Source of the DNA: W0P28-013 sp963621145
GTDB taxonomy: Bacteria > Bacteroidota > Bacteroidia > Bacteroidales > Paludibacteraceae
DNA: 35,491 nucleotides
Reading direction: 5' to 3'
NCBI GenBank assembly: GCA_963621145.1
Contig: CAVFDI010000013.1
Span: 1-35,491 of the forward strand
The notes under the pieces are model-generated. The model was not told where the DNA came from. It saw only the letters and a list, made by a program, of their open reading frames with translations, and searched no databases. Position numbers and translations under genes: made by a program. Every line of letters begins with the position of its first letter. Position 1 is the first letter of the stretch. Of this stretch, positions 13,970-22,099 are shown piece after piece.

Positions 13970-16619
13970 AAACGTCGAATCCAAGCAGATTTATCAGCGA
14001 CAAATTATCTTCCGAGATTGGCAAGACGGCGGTGCATTCGGCAAAGACTGAGCGCAACGCATCATCTTTTTCGGCCAGCGAAAGATACCACGCCACCTCG
14101 TCGTAGTTTTCGAAGCCCGACAGCACCACCACTTTGTGTCCATCGAGCACGCGCAGAGCCAAATCGTAATCTTTTATCAAGAATTTCGAGAAATTGTAGG
14201 CCGCCAAGTCGTAGAGCGTGCGGTTTTGTGCCTGCTCGTCGACTGGTTCAAGCAGAATGCAGAACGGCAGTTTGCGCTCGGCAGTGTAAGTCTTCTCGGT
14301 GATTGGCTCCTCGGCCTCCTGCTGCAACTCCTGTTCGCGCAGCGCAGCCAAATTGCCAGTTGTGCCTTGTTGCGCCTCCTTGCCCTGACTCATTAGCGCA
14401 AGAATATCTTTGGCCATGCTTGCCACATCGCTCTGCGGATAGCGCGCCACAAGGTCGTCGAGCGCCACTTTCATTTCGTCGGCAGGGCGCGATTTGCCCA
14501 AACTCAACGCACGCAGAAAAGCAAATTTCGGCATCAAAGTAGAGAGCGGATATTCTGCCACCATGCGATCGTAATTGGCCAAGACGCACGCAAAATCGTT
14601 GTGCGAATAGCAGGCGTAAGTCGCCTCGTAGAGCGAATCCTGCATGGCATACATGTGCGCCACACGCGCGGCATAGTCGGGCTGCGACAGCACAATGGCC
14701 TGCTTACTTTCGGGGAAATTTTCTACGATTTTATGCCGAGCGATGTTGCGCTCCACGGGCATTTCGAGCTTACCAAATATCTGATATTCAGCATAATAGC
14801 AATCAAGCAAACCATCGCCTTGCGGGAAACGACGCTCGTAATCGGCCAAAGTCTCGATGGCTGCATGGTAATCTTCCAAATCGTTCTGATAGATATCGGC
14901 CATGGCGAGCAAAGCCGTGGCAATTTCGGCATTCGACTGTTCGAACTGCTCGGGCGTTTTGGGAATTTGCGCCAAATAGAATTCGGGATTTTTGCTGTCG
15001 TCGATTTGCTGCTGACGAATGCTATCGGCCGTCTGCTCATCGATTTCCTCGTTGGTTCCATCGTCGCTCGATTCGGCAAATTGCGCCGATTTATTCAGTC
15101 GCCGCCAGTTATCTTCGAGTTTGCGTTTGCCCCATTTTTTCTGGAACTGCGCGCGACCGCTGGCAATGAGCGACTGATTGTAGAAGTACCAATCGCCCGA
15201 AGCGTTGCCCATGTTGATGGTGCCAAAATCGTCGTCGTCGCTAGCCATGGCCATGGCGGCTTCGTCCTCGGCACGACGGCGCGCCTCCTCCTCTTCGGCA
15301 ACAACCTGCGCAATGATTTTGTCGACAATGGCGCGCTGCTCGGCAGACGAAAGTTGCGCCAACATTTGCAGACTATCTTGCAACTGCACCGTGGTGAAAT
15401 TTTGTGCCAATTCGCCCAGCGTTTCCGATAGACGACTAATGCGATCGTAGTCGTCGCGCGTGCTGCTGATGAGCGTGGCAGCCTCTTCAAAACAAGGGTG
15501 CGCCGCAATATATTCGCGATCGGCATAGTAAATATCGCCCAGCGTTATCAGCACCGTGGCTTTGTCCACGCCATTGCGCGTGCTTTCGTCGATGGCACGG
15601 CGGTAGGCCTCTTTTGCCTTATCTTTCTGATTATCAGCAAGATAGATATTTCCGACAGCGTAGTAAATTTGATCGAGATAATCCTTGTTATTCGGATTTT
15701 TTGCCATCTTTTCGAGCGATTTGATGGCTTTTGGCAAATTTTCGGTCTCGGAAGTGAGCATCTGCATGCGCGCATTGAACTCCATGGTGTAGTTTGGCGC
15801 GTGTTTCGCCACAGTGCGAAAATAGCCGTTGGCCGTTTGCAAATCGCCCTGCTGCAGCGCCAACTGACCCAAAATATAGCTGAAACGCAACTGCTGATAG
15901 CGATTTTTCTCCTTTTCGAGCGCTATTTTCAGGAACGGAACAGCCTCCTGATTTTTGTGTTGTTTCAGCAGAAGATCGGCTTTGGCAGCGGCAAAAATGC
16001 CATTCAGTTCGCGTGGAACATCGTTCTCGTTTATCTTGCCAAGCACCTCTTCGGCCTCGTAGTACCACTGCATTTCGGCGTAGGCGCGCGCCATCCAAAT
16101 TCTGGCCTCGGTAACCACGGCAGGCTCTTTTGCGTAGCGCCGCGCGATGTAGGTGAAAGTGCCGACTGCGCCAATGAAATCAGCCTTCGAAAATTCGGCT
16201 TTACCGAGCAAAATCCATGCTTTGATGACTTGCGGATTGAACTCAACCTGATTGTACCAATGCTGATAATCAGGGTCTTTCGATTTTTTCGGATTCTTTT
16301 TCGGCTTTTTGGTGATGCTGTGTTGCTTTATGGTTTTGCGGCATTTCTCTATCACCACATCCATCTCGCCTGCCACGGCCTCGCCATTTTCGTGAACCGA
16401 AATGGGATACATTGGCAGCAGGCGCGAATAGTCGTCGACCATGGCAGTCTGCATCTGCTCGTTGCCTTTTTCGAAATGCTGCAGCGCATTGAAATTGATG
16501 TTGTATTTGGCCGTGGTGTAGTGATACGACCGCGTAGCAGCCGTATTTTTGCGCGTGCTGCAGCCCCACCCCGCCACTACGAGGCACAAAATCATCAAAT
16601 ATGTGAGGCAACGACGCAT
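13938..16619 (-). CDS. porW: PorW/SprE-type T9SS lipoprotein with TPR repeats
   Basis: This 893-aa lipoprotein has the length and build of PorW (Porphyromonas) / SprE (Flavobacterium), which is required for type IX secretion and is thought to link the PorKN ring to the rest of the machine. Seen: a signal peptide ending at Cys 20 (WGCSTRKNT), then the family's hallmark start (RSYHYTTAKYNINFNALQHF). A long run of TPR-like helical hairpins follows at about 130-420 and again at about 560-780, including ALQQGDLQTANGYF and AVGNIYLADNQKDKAKEAYR. The lipobox lacks Leu at -3. A consensus promoter lies 60 bases upstream, and recX overlaps its 3' end. The assignment rests on the N-terminal pattern, the length and the repeats. 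A different large TPR lipoprotein is the alternative. Confidence 0.87.
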   Translation of the reverse strand: MRRCLTYLMILCLVVAGWGCSTRKNTAATRSYHYTTAKYNINFNALQHFEKGNEQMQTAMVDDYSRLLPMYPISVHENGEAVAGEMDVVIEKCRKTIKQHSITKKPKKNPKKSKDPDYQHWYNQVEFNPQVIKAWILLGKAEFSKADFIGAVGTFTYIARRYAKEPAVVTEARIWMARAYAEMQWYYEAEEVLGKINENDVPRELNGIFAAAKADLLLKQHKNQEAVPFLKIALEKEKNRYQQLRFSYILGQLALQQGDLQTANGYFRTVAKHAPNYTMEFNARMQMLTSETENLPKAIKSLEKMAKNPNNKDYLDQIYYAVGNIYLADNQKDKAKEAYRRAIDESTRNGVDKATVLITLGDIYYADREYIAAHPCFEEAATLISSTRDDYDRISRLSETLGELAQNFTTVQLQDSLQMLAQLSSAEQRAIVDKIIAQVVAEEEEARRRAEDEAAMAMASDDDDFGTINMGNASGDWYFYNQSLIASGRAQFQKKWGKRKLEDNWRRLNKSAQFAESSDDGTNEEIDEQTADSIRQQQIDDSKNPEFYLAQIPKTPEQFEQSNAEIATALLAMADIYQNDLEDYHAAIETLADYERRFPQGDGLLDCYYAEYQIFGKLEMPVERNIARHKIVENFPESKQAIVLSQPDYAARVAHMYAMQDSLYEATYACYSHNDFACVLANYDRMVAEYPLSTLMPKFAFLRALSLGKSRPADEMKVALDDLVARYPQSDVASMAKDILALMSQGKEAQQGTTGNLAALREQELQQEAEEPITEKTYTAERKLPFCILLEPVDEQAQNRTLYDLAAYNFSKFLIKDYDLALRVLDGHKVVVLSGFENYDEVAWYLSLAEKDDALRSVFAECTAVLPISEDNLSLINLLGFDVYAQFYNQKIR

Positions 16620-16678
16620 TTTTTCGAAGAGTAAAAATCCCTTTTTATAAACGGAAATTTGGCTGCATTATTTTTGTG

Positions 16679-16708
16679 CAAATTTACAAAAAATGCGCCA
16701 AGCGACAA
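16679..16708 (-). promoter_or_regulatory. porW promoter, TTG-N19-TAAATTTG
   Basis: Minus strand: TTG (complement of 16706-16708), 19 bases, TAAATTTG (complement of 16679-16686). Transcription would start about 50 bases before the porW ATG. The -33 element touches the T-run of the rubrerythrin terminator. Confidence 0.8.
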
Positions 16709-16737
16709 AAAAACCGCGCCTCTTGGTTGAGACGCGG
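16707..16737 (-). terminator. Terminator of the perR-rubrerythrin operon
   Basis: Minus strand: ccgcgtctc - aaccaa - gaggcgcgg, a GC-rich stem of 8 or more bp followed by a run of seven T (complement of 16707-16713). It starts about 25 bases past the rubrerythrin stop codon. Confidence 0.92.
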
Positions 16738-16761
16738 CATTTTCCTTCGATTTTCGTAGCG

Positions 16762-17307
16762 TTATTTTTTGAAATAACGATTGAAAAGTCCCTCAAAACC
16801 GTGACCATGACGCGCTTCGTCCTTCGCCATTTCGTGAACGGTGTCGTGCACATCGTCCAAGCCAAGTTCGTGAGCGCGACGGGCAATGCGCAGTTTGTCC
16901 TCGCAAGCGCCAGCCTCGGCATTCATGCGTTTTTCCAGATTGGTTTTGGTGTCCCAAACCACCTCGCCTAGCAATTCGGCAAATTTGGCGCAGTGTTCAG
17001 CCTCTTCCCACGCATAGCGTTTGAACGCCTCGGCCACTTCGGGATAGCCCTCGCGATCGGCTTGGCGCGCCATGGCCAAATACATACCAACCTCGGTAGC
17101 CTCGCCCATGAAGTGCGCGTTCAGGTCTTTTTTCATTTCGGCATCGGCATTTTTGGCCACGCCAAGCACATGCTCGGTAGCGAATTTGAGCGTTGCACTA
17201 GCGTCGAGCCGTTTCCACTCGACTTTTTGTTTGCATTGCGGACAAATTTCGGGCGCGGAATCGCCTTCGTGAACATAGCCGCAAATTGGGCAGATGAATT
17301 TTTCCAT
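16762..17307 (-). CDS. rbr: Reverse-order rubrerythrin (N-terminal rubredoxin domain)
   Basis: This 181-aa cytoplasmic non-haem diiron peroxidase reduces hydrogen peroxide in anaerobes. Domain order is reversed relative to classical rubrerythrin: the rubredoxin-like FeS(Cys)4 domain comes first (CPIC at 6-9, CPQC at 22-25), then the four-helix ferritin-like domain. Likely iron ligands: Glu 69 and Glu 72 region, EEAEH (His 105), Glu 131 and KDEARH (Glu 164, His 167). This layout is known from the 'reverse rubrerythrin' peroxidases of clostridia and other anaerobes. perR ends 17 bases upstream, so the enzyme is almost certainly controlled by its partner repressor. All metal ligands are present. 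Confidence 0.94.
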   Translation of the reverse strand: MEKFICPICGYVHEGDSAPEICPQCKQKVEWKRLDASATLKFATEHVLGVAKNADAEMKKDLNAHFMGEATEVGMYLAMARQADREGYPEVAEAFKRYAWEEAEHCAKFAELLGEVVWDTKTNLEKRMNAEAGACEDKLRIARRAHELGLDDVHDTVHEMAKDEARHGHGFEGLFNRYFKK

Positions 17308-17324
17308 AGTTTTTTTTAAGTTTA

Positions 17325-17747
17325 TTAGTTGATCGATTGATTAGTTTTTTCGGCGCAAGCGCGGCAGAGTCCGTAGACGTAATATTGTGCCGAATCAATT
17401 TTGCCAAAGCGTTCGGCGCCATGCGGACGGTGCATCACGAAATCGAAAATCTGTCCGCACTCGCGGCAGCGGAAATGCCCATGGAATCGCACATCGAAAT
17501 CGTAGCGCACATGCGTCTCGTCGATGTTGATGGCCGCCACTGCACCCTTTTCAACAAAAAGATTCAGCGCATTGTAGATGGTGCGGCGACTGATGGTAGG
17601 ATATTTTGCAGCGACACGCTCAAAAATTTCGTCGGCAGTGGCGTGCGTGCGATGCTGATAAAGATCGTCGAGTACAGCAATGCGTTGCAACGTCGGCTCA
17701 ATGCCATGCTGCTGCAAGTGGCGCGAGGAGGAAAATTCAGGGTTCAT
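17325..17747 (-). CDS. perR: PerR-type peroxide-sensing repressor (Fur family)
   Basis: This 140-aa Fur-family DNA-binding dimer has a winged helix at about 12-75 (recognition helix TISRRTIYNALNLF). The structural zinc site has Cys 94/97 (CREC) and Cys 128/131 (CRAC). The regulatory metal site aligns with Bacillus PerR at a constant offset of two: His 35, Asp 83, His 89, His 91 and Asp 102 match His 37, Asp 85, His 91, His 93 and Asp 104. Asp at the last position is the usual mark of PerR over Fur or Zur, and the two oxidisable His are conserved. It heads a two-gene operon with rubrerythrin. A perfect palindrome resembling a PerR box lies 22 bases before its start codon, which suggests self-repression (inference). 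Confidence 0.92.
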   Translation of the reverse strand: MNPEFSSSRHLQQHGIEPTLQRIAVLDDLYQHRTHATADEIFERVAAKYPTISRRTIYNALNLFVEKGAVAAINIDETHVRYDFDVRFHGHFRCRECGQIFDFVMHRPHGAERFGKIDSAQYYVYGLCRACAEKTNQSIN

Positions 17748-17768
17748 TCTGTTTATTTTCTATTCTGA

Positions 17769-17783
17769 TTAGAAAGTTTCTAA
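17769..17783. promoter_or_regulatory. PerR/Fur-type operator, perfect 7-1-7 palindrome
   Basis: TTAGAAAGTTTCTAA is a perfect 7-1-7 inverted repeat, fitting the PerR-box form TTAnAATnATTnTAA except in the central bases. It lies 22 bases upstream of the perR start codon and downstream of the consensus promoter at 17884-17913. Confidence 0.72.
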
Positions 17784-17883
17784 ATTGGGTGCAATTCCAA
17801 GTCTATGTTCTATGCGCTATCTTCTCAAGATCTAAAATTTCACAAGATGAAAATTTGCACTGAATGCAATGTTTCAGCAAGTG

Positions 17884-17913
17884 CAAAGTTACAACTTTAT
17901 TTTGAAGTTGCAA
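17884..17913 (-). promoter_or_regulatory. perR operon promoter, TTG-N19-TAACTTTG
   Basis: Minus strand: TTG (complement of 17911-17913), 19 bases, TAACTTTG (complement of 17884-17891). It directly abuts the stop codon of the HAD gene at 17918. It predicts a leader of about 130 nt before perR that includes the palindrome. Confidence 0.78.
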
Positions 17914-17917
17914 GCGA

Positions 17918-18532
17918 TTAGATATAATTTTTTAGAATTTCGTGCAGATTGGGTCGTTCAGGAACGAGTATCGAGTTGAATCCCAGCGAGTTAGCAGCGG
18001 CAATATTTTTCGGTCCATCGTCGAGATAGAGGCATTCGTGCGGGTCGAGATGCTCATTTTGGAGCAGATATTGGAAGATTTCGGGTTCAGGTTTCGACAG
18101 ATGTAGTTCGTACGAGAGGTAGCAATGGTCGAAATAGTCGCACAAGCGCGAGCCATCGGGCGCTACGAGGCTTTGGTCGGAATTGGGGAAATGAATGGCG
18201 TTGGTGTTGCTCAGAAGAAGCAGGCGATAGCGGCTACGCAATGTTTTTAGCAGTTGCAGCCGTTCGTGCGGTATGCCGACGAGAAAAGCGTTGAGTGCGT
18301 TATCTATGTCAGAATCGGCGACGGGGCGACCAATGATTTGGCGCACACCTTCGTGAAATTGCGCGGGTGTGATGTCGCCATTTTCGAGTTGTTTGAAAAT
18401 GCCCGACTGCACATAGTTGTCGATGAGCGAGTCGATTTCGTTGAGGCCTAGTTGGCGGAATGCATCGATGCAACGCTGGCGGTCGAGGTCGATTAACACG
18501 CCGCCGAAGTCGAATATGAGCGTGGAGAGCAT
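17918..18532 (-). CDS. HAD superfamily (subfamily IA) hydrolase
   Basis: This 204-aa cytoplasmic phosphatase-like enzyme is of the HAD-IA group. Seen: motif I FDFGGVLIDLD (nucleophile Asp 8; the second Asp of DxD is replaced by Gly, as in many FDFGGVL members), a helical cap at about 15-95, motif II LLLSNTNAIH, motif III Lys in LSKPEPEIF, and motif IV LYLDDGPKNI. Members with this FDFGGVL start include sugar-phosphate and nucleotide phosphatases (YihX-like); substrate cannot be read from sequence. It follows lepB in the same direction with a 125-bp gap. A TACTTTTG box at 18628-18635 may give it its own promoter. Confidence 0.9.
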   Translation of the reverse strand: MLSTLIFDFGGVLIDLDRQRCIDAFRQLGLNEIDSLIDNYVQSGIFKQLENGDITPAQFHEGVRQIIGRPVADSDIDNALNAFLVGIPHERLQLLKTLRSRYRLLLLSNTNAIHFPNSDQSLVAPDGSRLCDYFDHCYLSYELHLSKPEPEIFQYLLQNEHLDPHECLYLDDGPKNIAAANSLGFNSILVPERPNLHEILKNYI

Positions 18533-18543
18533 TGGAAAATATG

Positions 18544-18560
18544 ATTTCTAATTTCTGGTT
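18544..18560. repeat. Short copy of the agaaatt word family
   Basis: The minus strand reads ccagaaattagaaatcat just upstream of the HAD start codon. It matches the words at 29662-29690, 31487-31510 and 31572-31601 and keeps the same sense relative to the adjacent gene. Confidence 0.5.
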
Positions 18561-18627
18561 AAAGGTAGACTCTAAAAATTCTACGCGTTTATTATTTTCG
18601 TTGGTCGGTTCAAAAAAAGTTTCTTAG

Positions 18628-18635
18628 CAAAAGTA
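18628..18635 (-). promoter_or_regulatory. Possible -7 box TACTTTTG for the HAD gene
   Basis: An exact TAnnTTTG match on the minus strand between lepB and the HAD gene, about 95 bases before the HAD start. No TTG is correctly spaced upstream. Confidence 0.35.
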
Positions 18636-18657
18636 AGTCTGAAATTAGTCCAAAAAA

Positions 18658-20091
18658 TCAATTCTTTGCATCCTTAAAGAAGCGATTCCAGCGGATTTTA
18701 CCATGGAAGAGGGATTTATCCTTATCGAGCGAGAGCCAAACGAACATGGGTCGGCCAACGATGTGATCTTCAGGCACAAAACCCCAATAGCGCGAGTCGG
18801 CCGAGTTGTGGCGATTGTCGCCTTGCATCCAAAAATAGTCCATACCGAAAGTGTAGGTGGTAGCTGGCTGTCCGTCGATAATGATGACGCTGTCGGTCAC
18901 AGCAAGCGTGTGATGCTCGTAAGTGCCGATGATGCGGCTGTAGATTGGCAGATTTTCGAGCGAGAGAGCGATGGTTTCGCCCTTTTTCGGAATGTAGATG
19001 GGTCCATAGTTGTCGCGCGACCAACCATAGTCGCCATCGAGCGGATAGACGCGACCGCCACGGCGTGCTGGTTCAACGGCAATGAGTGCCACATTTTTCT
19101 GTTGTTCGAGCATGTTGAATGCGCTACGAGTGAGAGGCAAGTGATAGATGGGCATGGTGAGATCGAATCCCATTTCGGTGAGGAAATCGGCATCGTCGAC
19201 CGTGGCAAATTGGCGGTCGTCGCGGCTAATGCTCAGCCGTTCGAACTGGCGATCGTTGAGCAATCCGCCTGTGGTTTGTACAAAATAGTTGAGTTGCACG
19301 CCATCGCGCACTGGCTCGGCTTCGCCATTGATGTAGACCACATTGTCGACAATTTGCAGTGTGTCGCCAGGCAGACCAACGCAGCGTTTCACATAGTTTT
19401 CGCGGCGGTCGACGGGACGCCAAACAATTTCGCCAAACTCGGCTTTGTGCGACTCCAGATAATCGCGCCCAAGATAGTGGCAAAGCGTGTAATAATCGGG
19501 ATTTTGCATTTTGGTGCAGACCGTGTCGCCAGCGGGGAAGTTGAACACCACAATGTCGCCACGGTCGAGCGTGTCCCAGCCCTTCAGTCGGCGATACTCC
19601 CACTGCGGTTTTTCGAAATACGATTTTCCGCCACCAAGCCATTCTGGAAAAGTGTTTTGCACTAGCGGCATCGAGAGTGGCGTGTTGGGAATGCGCGGTC
19701 CGTAGGCGGCTTTGCTCACATAGAGAAAATCGCCAACGAGCAGGCTTTTTTCGAGCGACGAAGTTGGAATTTGGTAGTTTTGGAACAGATAGAGATTGAT
19801 GAAATAGACCGCCACAAGGGCAAAAATGATGGCATCGACCCAACTGCAAACCACATAGAGCGCATGTTTGGTAGTTTTGTATTTTTTCCACCAATCGTAG
19901 GGAATAAATTTCGTTACGAAGGCGTCGAAAATGAGCGGCAGCAGCAGCAACCACCAGAAATTGCCCACCCAAACGATGAACAAAATATAGAGCAAACTCC
20001 AAATGGCGGCTTTCACATACTGTCGGCGCGGGCGCGAAAGGCGCTCTTTTATGTTAAGTTTTTGTTTTTTAGCAGAAAGATTTTCTTCCAT
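18658..20091 (-). CDS. lepB: Signal peptidase I, long Bacteroidota form
   Basis: This 477-aa membrane serine protease removes Sec signal peptides on the outer face of the inner membrane. Seen: a basic N-terminus, hydrophobic helices at about 28-58 and 80-103, then the catalytic serine region IPTSSLEKSLLVGD (Ser 112 aligns with the nucleophile of SGSMxPT) and the general-base lysine in YVKRCVGLPGD (Lys 235). The conserved C-terminal box is MQGDNRHNSADSRYWGFVP. The protein is longer than the 324-aa E. coli enzyme because of an insertion of about 100 residues between the Lys box and the last box, usual in Bacteroidota. It follows dapB by 32 bases, so aroB-dapB-lepB may be one message. Confidence 0.95.
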   Translation of the reverse strand: MEENLSAKKQKLNIKERLSRPRRQYVKAAIWSLLYILFIVWVGNFWWLLLLPLIFDAFVTKFIPYDWWKKYKTTKHALYVVCSWVDAIIFALVAVYFINLYLFQNYQIPTSSLEKSLLVGDFLYVSKAAYGPRIPNTPLSMPLVQNTFPEWLGGGKSYFEKPQWEYRRLKGWDTLDRGDIVVFNFPAGDTVCTKMQNPDYYTLCHYLGRDYLESHKAEFGEIVWRPVDRRENYVKRCVGLPGDTLQIVDNVVYINGEAEPVRDGVQLNYFVQTTGGLLNDRQFERLSISRDDRQFATVDDADFLTEMGFDLTMPIYHLPLTRSAFNMLEQQKNVALIAVEPARRGGRVYPLDGDYGWSRDNYGPIYIPKKGETIALSLENLPIYSRIIGTYEHHTLAVTDSVIIIDGQPATTYTFGMDYFWMQGDNRHNSADSRYWGFVPEDHIVGRPMFVWLSLDKDKSLFHGKIRWNRFFKDAKN

Positions 20092-20123
20092 AACTATCTG
20101 AATATCAACTATTTACAAATAAA

Positions 20124-20840
20124 TCAAAATTGAAGCATATCGTGCATTGTGAAGAAGCCTTTTCTGTCCTTCACAAATTCGGCGGCAAGCACTGCGCCAA
20201 GGGCAAACCCCGCGCGGCTTTTGGCTTCGTGGGTAATGGTGATGCGGTCCTCGGCGCTGTCGTAGCGCACGGTGTGTGTGCCAGGCACTTGACCTTGGCG
20301 AATGGCCTCGATGGGCAATTCGGAATCAGAAGTTTTTTCGCCAAGCACCCATTTTTCTTTGCGTGGCAATTCGGCCAGAATGCCCTCGGCAAGTGTGATG
20401 GCAGTGCCAGACGGTGCGTCTTTCTTTTCGGTGTGATGAATTTCGGTGAGCGATGGTTCGTAGTTTGGAAAGCGGTTCATCAACTGCGCCAAATGCCGAT
20501 TGAGCTCGAAAAAGATGTTCACTCCAAGGCTGAAATTCGACGACCAAAAGAGCGTGTGTCCGCCCTGCTCCACCTCGCGACGAATGGCAGGCAGTTGCGC
20601 CGTCCAGCCCGTTGTGCCAGAGACCACAGGCACGCCCGCAGCCCAAGCACGATGGTAGTTGTCGACCGCCACGGCAGGCATGGTAAATTCGATGGCGACA
20701 TCGGCCGAGGCAAACGCTGCCGAAGCAAAATCGGCCTGATTATCCTTGTCGATGGTGCAGACAATTTGATGTCCGCGCTGACGAGCCACCTGTTCGATGA
20801 TGTGCCCCATTTTGCCATATCCGATGAGAGCCAAATTCAT
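20124..20840 (-). CDS. dapB: 4-hydroxy-tetrahydrodipicolinate reductase
   Basis: This 238-aa cytoplasmic enzyme of the diaminopimelate/lysine pathway reduces the dihydrodipicolinate precursor with NAD(P)H. Seen: a Rossmann fold with GYGKMG at 8-13, SGTTGW at 74-79 and the catalytic segment HHTEKKDAPSGTA (His 135, His 136, Lys 139, matching His 159, His 160 and Lys 163 of E. coli). It is shorter than the 273-aa E. coli protein, as in other Bacteroidales, with trimming in the loops. The gene lies between aroB (80-bp gap with word repeats) and lepB (32-bp gap), all leftward. Confidence 0.97.
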   Translation of the reverse strand: MNLALIGYGKMGHIIEQVARQRGHQIVCTIDKDNQADFASAAFASADVAIEFTMPAVAVDNYHRAWAAGVPVVSGTTGWTAQLPAIRREVEQGGHTLFWSSNFSLGVNIFFELNRHLAQLMNRFPNYEPSLTEIHHTEKKDAPSGTAITLAEGILAELPRKEKWVLGEKTSDSELPIEAIRQGQVPGTHTVRYDSAEDRITITHEAKSRAGFALGAVLAAEFVKDRKGFFTMHDMLQF

Positions 20841-20849
20841 GATTGAGTT

Positions 20850-20928
20850 GAAAAGTTTATGAGTTGAGAGGTTGAAAAGTTTAACGCATTACAGCGTGAC
20901 AGTGCGACAATCTGAAATTTCTAATTTT
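20850..20928. repeat. Low-complexity spacer of mixed words
   Basis: The aroB-dapB gap is made of gagttgaaaagttta-type words (gttgaaaag twice), then gtgacagtgcgaca, then ctgaaatttctaattttcg. The last is the agaaatt word on the minus strand. No promoter or hairpin stands out. Confidence 0.5.
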
Positions 20929-21988
20929 CGCGGACAAAGTCGAGGGCTTCGAGTAGCAGGTCGTGTGGTGCAGTTTGGTCGATTTTTGGCTGTCCAACGG
21001 CAGCAAGCAGCGTGAAATTGATGTTTTGTGCCTCGTTTTTCTTGTCGTGATGCATCAGAGCGAGCAAAGCATCGTAGTTTTTGCACGAAAACGGGAACGC
21101 GCCATAATTCTCCTTCGCAAGATAGAGAAAATCGGTCAGTATAGTCTTGTTCAGCCCCAGCAATCGGCACGAGAGATAGAGTTCGCACACCATGCCCCAC
21201 ATCACCGCAAAGCCGTGTGGCAGCGGACTGCCCATCGTGTGCGACAGCGATTCGAAAGCATGACCGAAAGTGTGACCGAAATTCAGAACTTTGCGCAGTC
21301 CGTGTTCGGTTGGGTCGGCAGCGATGATGCGCTCTTTTACCGCTAGATTTCTGGCAATCAAATCGCTGCTCGCTAACCTTTTGGTAATCAAATCTTTGAG
21401 CGGTTCATCAGAAGAATCTTCCGAAACCAGAGCAACCGTATCGCGCAGCAAATCGGAATCGCTGATAAGAGCGTGTTTCAGCATTTCGGCGTAGCCCGAA
21501 AGCAGACTTTTTTCATCGAGCGTTTGAAAAAAATGGCTATCGATGATAACCGCTTCGGGCTGGGCAAAAGAGCCGATTTCGTTTTTCAATCCGCAGAAAT
21601 TGATGCCCGTTTTACCGCCTGTGGCTGCGTCGACAACGCCAAGCAGTGTAGTTGGCACATTCACAAACCGAATGCCGCGTTTGAAGGTGGAAGCCGCCAA
21701 TCCGCCAACATCGGTAACCATGCCGCCACCAAGATTGATGAGCAGCGAATGGCGTGTGGCTCCGCCGTCGACCAGTGCCTGCCAAATGTGCGTGAGTGTG
21801 GCGAGGTTCTTGTTCTCGTCGCCGCTCTCGATGGTGATGATGTGCGCCGAAACGAGCCTACCACGCTGCACTAGCGGCAGACAGAGGCGCGCTGTGTTGC
21901 TGTCGGTAAGCACAAAAACCGGTTCGTCCGCATTGTCGGGCAACAACGGTTCGAGCGCAGATGCTATGTCGTGGGTGACGAGGTTCAA
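20921..21988 (-). CDS. aroB: 3-dehydroquinate synthase
   Basis: This 355-aa cytoplasmic enzyme is the second step of the shikimate pathway, converting DAHP to 3-dehydroquinate with NAD+ and a divalent metal. Seen: NAD-binding SGDENKNLATL (about 56-66), LGGGMVTDVGGLAASTFKRG (86-105), the signature PTTLLGVVDAATGGKTGIN (112-130), and probable zinc ligands Glu 168 (SGYAEMLKH), His 239 (NFGHTFGHAFE) and His 258 (LPHGFA). Length is standard. It is first in a leftward row with dapB and lepB, and is separated from rnfA by a 111-bp repeat-rich spacer. Near-match boxes TAACTTTA lie in that spacer, but no exact promoter does. Confidence 0.97.
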   Translation of the reverse strand: MNLVTHDIASALEPLLPDNADEPVFVLTDSNTARLCLPLVQRGRLVSAHIITIESGDENKNLATLTHIWQALVDGGATRHSLLINLGGGMVTDVGGLAASTFKRGIRFVNVPTTLLGVVDAATGGKTGINFCGLKNEIGSFAQPEAVIIDSHFFQTLDEKSLLSGYAEMLKHALISDSDLLRDTVALVSEDSSDEPLKDLITKRLASSDLIARNLAVKERIIAADPTEHGLRKVLNFGHTFGHAFESLSHTMGSPLPHGFAVMWGMVCELYLSCRLLGLNKTILTDFLYLAKENYGAFPFSCKNYDALLALMHHDKKNEAQNINFTLLAAVGQPKIDQTAPHDLLLEALDFVREN

Positions 21989-21991
21989 TAT

Positions 21992-22099
21992 CTAGTTGAT
22001 GAGTTTGTAAAGTTATAAAGTCTATAAAGTTAGGGTTCAACAACTCTTTGCTGTTGATTTAGTTACCGACCACTCCTAACTTCTCACTTCTCACTTTTT
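21992..22099. repeat. Word arrays between rnfA and aroB
   Basis: On the minus strand this gap reads gtgagaagtgagaagttag (family of 29511-29540 and 31285-31316), an imperfect inverted repeat caacagcaaagagttgttg, then ctttatagactttataactttac (family of 33757-33804). Both word families keep the same sense relative to the flanking genes as at their other loci. Confidence 0.65.

Noticed and set aside
15498..16634. 378-aa open frame opposite porW, and a similar 276-aa one at 14601-15431
   Set aside because: Both are antisense shadows. The minus-strand frame has a signal peptide, TPR repeats and a promoter; the opposite frames have none of these.
18703..19665. 320-aa open frame opposite lepB
   Set aside because: LepB catalytic boxes are on the minus strand; the plus frame has no start context or recognisable domain.
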